From JAKFWF01 sp031429105 (GTDB lineage: Bacteria > Pseudomonadota > Alphaproteobacteria > Rhizobiales > Hyphomicrobiaceae): 64,000 nt of DNA. Location: assembly GCA_031429105.1 (NCBI GenBank), contig JANOYV010000090.1, forward strand, positions 1 to 64,000, in the 5' to 3' direction. Both the position numbers and the translations under genes were made by a program. Of this stretch, positions 62,065 through 64,000 are shown piece after piece. Each line of letters starts with the position of its first letter. Within the stretch, counting starts at the first letter, position 1. The notes below the pieces were generated by a model that was given only the letters and a program-made list of their open reading frames with translations, was not told the DNA's origin and searched no databases.

Positions 62065-63006
62065 ATGGATGCCATCGTCGAACATAGCCGCAAACTGATT
62101 GAAAAGGGCTCGAAGAGCTTCGCCGGTGCCGCGCGCCTGTTCGACGACGACACGCGCGCATCTGCTTACATGCTTTATGCGTGGTGTCGCCATTGCGACG
62201 ATGTGATCGATGATCAAGACTTGGGCTTCAAGCGCGCCGACGGCAGCCTCGTGCCGCAAACCGAGCGGCTCGCTGACCTGACCGCGAAAACGCAAGCCGC
62301 AATCGTTGGTCAAGCAGACGATCCGGTGTTTCAGGCACTAGCACGCGTGGTCGCCAAACATGAAATTCCAGCACGTCATCCCATGGAGCTGATCGAAGGC
62401 TTCCGCATGGATGTGGAGGGACGTCACTATAAAACCGCCGACGATACCTTGTCCTACTGCTACCATGTCGCTGGTGTCGTTGGCGTCATGATGGCGATGA
62501 TCATGGGCGTGCGCGACCGGGCAACATTGAACCGCGCATCAGACCTAGGCCTCGCATTCCAGTTGACGAACATTGCCCGCGATGTCGTGCCCGACGCCAT
62601 CGAGGGGCGGGTGTATCTGCCGTCCGACTGGCTCGATGAGGCAGGCCTGACAGCGTCTGACATCGCGAAACCGGAAAACCGCGAGGCGGTATTCATGGTC
62701 ACGCGTCGCCTACTTGATTTGGCCGATAGCTATTACAAGTCTGCCCGCTACGGCCTACCGGATTTGCCGATCCGCGCGGCCTTCGCCATTGCTGCTGCAC
62801 GCCGCATTTATCGACAGATCGGCTTGCTCGTGCGCAAGCGCGGCGCTCACGCATGGGATACTCGTGCCGGCGTCAGTAAACGGGGCAAGATCGCGCAAGC
62901 TGTGCTTTCCAGCGCCTCGATCGGGCGGGCCCACGCGAGCCGGGCGGTCAAAGCCCAACCGACCCGCGATGGTCTGTGGACCATGCCAGGATTAGGCACG
63001 ATCTGA
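62065..63006 (+). CDS. crtB: Phytoene synthase CrtB
   Basis: 313-residue prenyltransferase joining two geranylgeranyl diphosphates to phytoene. The two Asp-rich motifs are YAWCRHCDDVIDDQD near residue 40-50 and LAFQLTNIARDVVPDA near 170-180, with EGFRMDVEG in between. It is the last gene of the epmA-epmB-crtY-crtB run. The stop is five bases from that of the convergent crtW gene. Confidence 0.95.
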   Translation: MDAIVEHSRKLIEKGSKSFAGAARLFDDDTRASAYMLYAWCRHCDDVIDDQDLGFKRADGSLVPQTERLADLTAKTQAAIVGQADDPVFQALARVVAKHEIPARHPMELIEGFRMDVEGRHYKTADDTLSYCYHVAGVVGVMMAMIMGVRDRATLNRASDLGLAFQLTNIARDVVPDAIEGRVYLPSDWLDEAGLTASDIAKPENREAVFMVTRRLLDLADSYYKSARYGLPDLPIRAAFAIAAARRIYRQIGLLVRKRGAHAWDTRAGVSKRGKIAQAVLSSASIGRAHASRAVKAQPTRDGLWTMPGLGTI

Positions 63007-63011
63007 ACACT

Positions 63012-63767
63012 TCAAGATGATCGTGTGCGGGTAGCCCGCGCTGCCGGCAACCGCCACCAGGGAACGCCTGGATAGAGATGGTGTTCGTGGTGATAGCCGA
63101 AATGAAAACACGTCAACAGTGACAGCCACGCCGGATAATCATTGCTGCGCGCCTTGTGACGGTCAGGGAACGCGGGATCATCCGGCACGTGCGGCAGGTA
63201 GGTGCCGAACGTGAACAGCTGCAGCGATGATAGCACCGCTGGCAAAGCCCAGAACAGCAGGACGTTCTGAACCGGCGCTCCAAGCAGCAATATGTAGGTC
63301 CAGTTCATCACCGCGAGCAAGCCGAGTTGCCCCCAGGAGAAATACTCGCTGAAGAACTTCAAATACCACGGCCAGAATTTATGCGGGTGGGCATCGTGGA
63401 AGTCGGGGTCACCGGCCGTCCCCGCATGGCGATGATGCAGATGATGCTTCGGGTTCAAGGCTTGGAAATTGAAGCACGCGTAAAGCACCAGGCAGATCTG
63501 CCCGATCACGCGATTGAGCCGCGGTTGAAACGGCACCAGCGATCCGTGCATGCAGTCGTGGGCCACAATGAATAGCCCGACGCACAACCACGTCTGCAGC
63601 AGCACCACACCGACGGCGGGCAGTACCCCAAGGCTGGCCCACGAATAGAAAAATACCGCTCCAATGTGGACGATCAACCATGCAACGATCACGGCAATTG
63701 CCAGCGCTAGCCCGATCGCCGCCTGACGGCGCGGTGCCAGATCTAGTGATGTCGCGTTTGTGTCCAT
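63012..63767 (-). CDS. crtW: Beta-carotene ketolase CrtW
   Basis: 251-residue membrane di-iron oxygenase adding 4-keto groups to beta-carotene, giving echinenone and canthaxanthin. The His motifs are VAHDCMHGS, NPKHHLHHRHAG and YHHEHHLYPG, and FGTYLPHVPDD with FPDRHKARSNDYP are CrtW hallmarks. ATG 63767 (MDTNATSLDLA) was preferred to an earlier start. It faces crtB convergently and lies just downstream of the ABC-2 permease gene on the same strand. Confidence 0.92.
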   Translation of the reverse strand: MDTNATSLDLAPRRQAAIGLALAIAVIVAWLIVHIGAVFFYSWASLGVLPAVGVVLLQTWLCVGLFIVAHDCMHGSLVPFQPRLNRVIGQICLVLYACFNFQALNPKHHLHHRHAGTAGDPDFHDAHPHKFWPWYLKFFSEYFSWGQLGLLAVMNWTYILLLGAPVQNVLLFWALPAVLSSLQLFTFGTYLPHVPDDPAFPDRHKARSNDYPAWLSLLTCFHFGYHHEHHLYPGVPWWRLPAARATRTRSS

Positions 63768-63774
63768 GGAGCCC

Positions 63775-64000
63775 TTATATCGTGCGTCGCGCGACCATGT
63801 GCGCGACAAACAGCCCACTCAGACCAATGCCGCTTAGAACAATCCACGGCACGACCATGGCAGATAAGGCATCGGCACGTGAAAAAATCGAGGCATAAGC
63901 CTCCAAGGCCCAGGTGTTTGGCGTCACCCATCCCAACGCCTGAACAGGCGGCGGCATCAGATAACGCGGCACCATGCTGCCGCCAACCGCAGACACCACC
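63775..64000 (-). CDS. ABC-2 type transporter permease, C-terminal part
   Basis: Only the last 75 residues lie in the window; the gene continues past the right edge. The fragment SAVGGSMVPRYLMPPPVQALG and VTPNTWALEAYAS matches the C-terminal region of ABC-2 type permeases, followed by one last hydrophobic segment (VVPWIVLSGIGLSGLFVAHMV). The stop lies seven bases from the crtW start, so it may be cotranscribed with crtW. Substrate is unknown. Confidence 0.8.
   Translation of the reverse strand, partial: VVSAVGGSMVPRYLMPPPVQALGWVTPNTWALEAYASIFSRADALSAMVVPWIVLSGIGLSGLFVAHMVARRTI

Overview
The window comes from the chromosome of an alphaproteobacterium, most probably of the order Hyphomicrobiales. 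The pointers are a PopZ-type pole organiser next to valS, an ExoR-like Sel1 protein, a polar-growth coiled-coil protein with ApoA1/A4/E-like repeats (GPR/RgsE type), a DUF2939 protein, the opgG-opgH pair and a bacterial canthaxanthin-type carotenoid locus. GC content looks fairly high and even. I see no tRNA, rRNA, insertion sequence, phage gene or CRISPR array, so this reads as core chromosome with a few accessory operons.

Layout. 1-8.7 kb: argS, dgt-like triphosphohydrolase, an A-type Fe-S carrier, a small membrane protein, xth, an ExoR-like Sel1 protein, ilvD and a DUF2939 protein. 8.7-19.1 kb: valS, popZ, two paralogous TolC-type channels, ruvX, and a membrane-anchored spermidine-synthase-like protein between the paralogs. 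19.3-25.4 kb: a YcjX/YcjF pair and the opgG-opgH pair for periplasmic glucans. 25.6-32.3 kb: small membrane and lipoproteins, a LuxR-type DNA-binding domain on its own, a CoxE-like VWA protein, a CelD-type acetyltransferase, a ferredoxin and its NADP reductase, and a lone HPt protein. 32.6-35.4 kb: the large repeat-containing polar protein. 35.4-48.8 kb: dipeptide epimerase, MFS transporter, threonine/serine dehydratase, FadL-type porin, ccdA-thiD, a Zn amidohydrolase-pgk-gph run, a TMEM175-type channel and agmatinase. 48.8-51.4 kb: an ornithine decarboxylase-type enzyme and a YeeE/YedE sulfur transporter.

The most unusual region is 51.4-57.4 kb. Three minus-strand genes with short gaps encode a secreted caspase-fold protease with intact His/Cys plus Sel1 repeats, a secreted protein with two CxxCH haem motifs plus a DUF4384 domain, and a second caspase-fold protein in which both catalytic residues appear to be replaced. 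A perfect CtrA-type box (TTAA-N7-TTAA) lies in the AT-rich region upstream. I propose this as a candidate envelope system combining an active caspase, a pseudo-caspase and a c-type cytochrome; its function is unknown.

The right end (58-64 kb) holds efp (minus) divergent from epmA and epmB, which make and attach the beta-lysine modification of EF-P. epmB overlaps crtY by ATGA, followed by crtB. The convergent crtW and a truncated ABC-2 permease run to the window edge. Bases 1-42, before the argS stop codon, show no recognisable gene.
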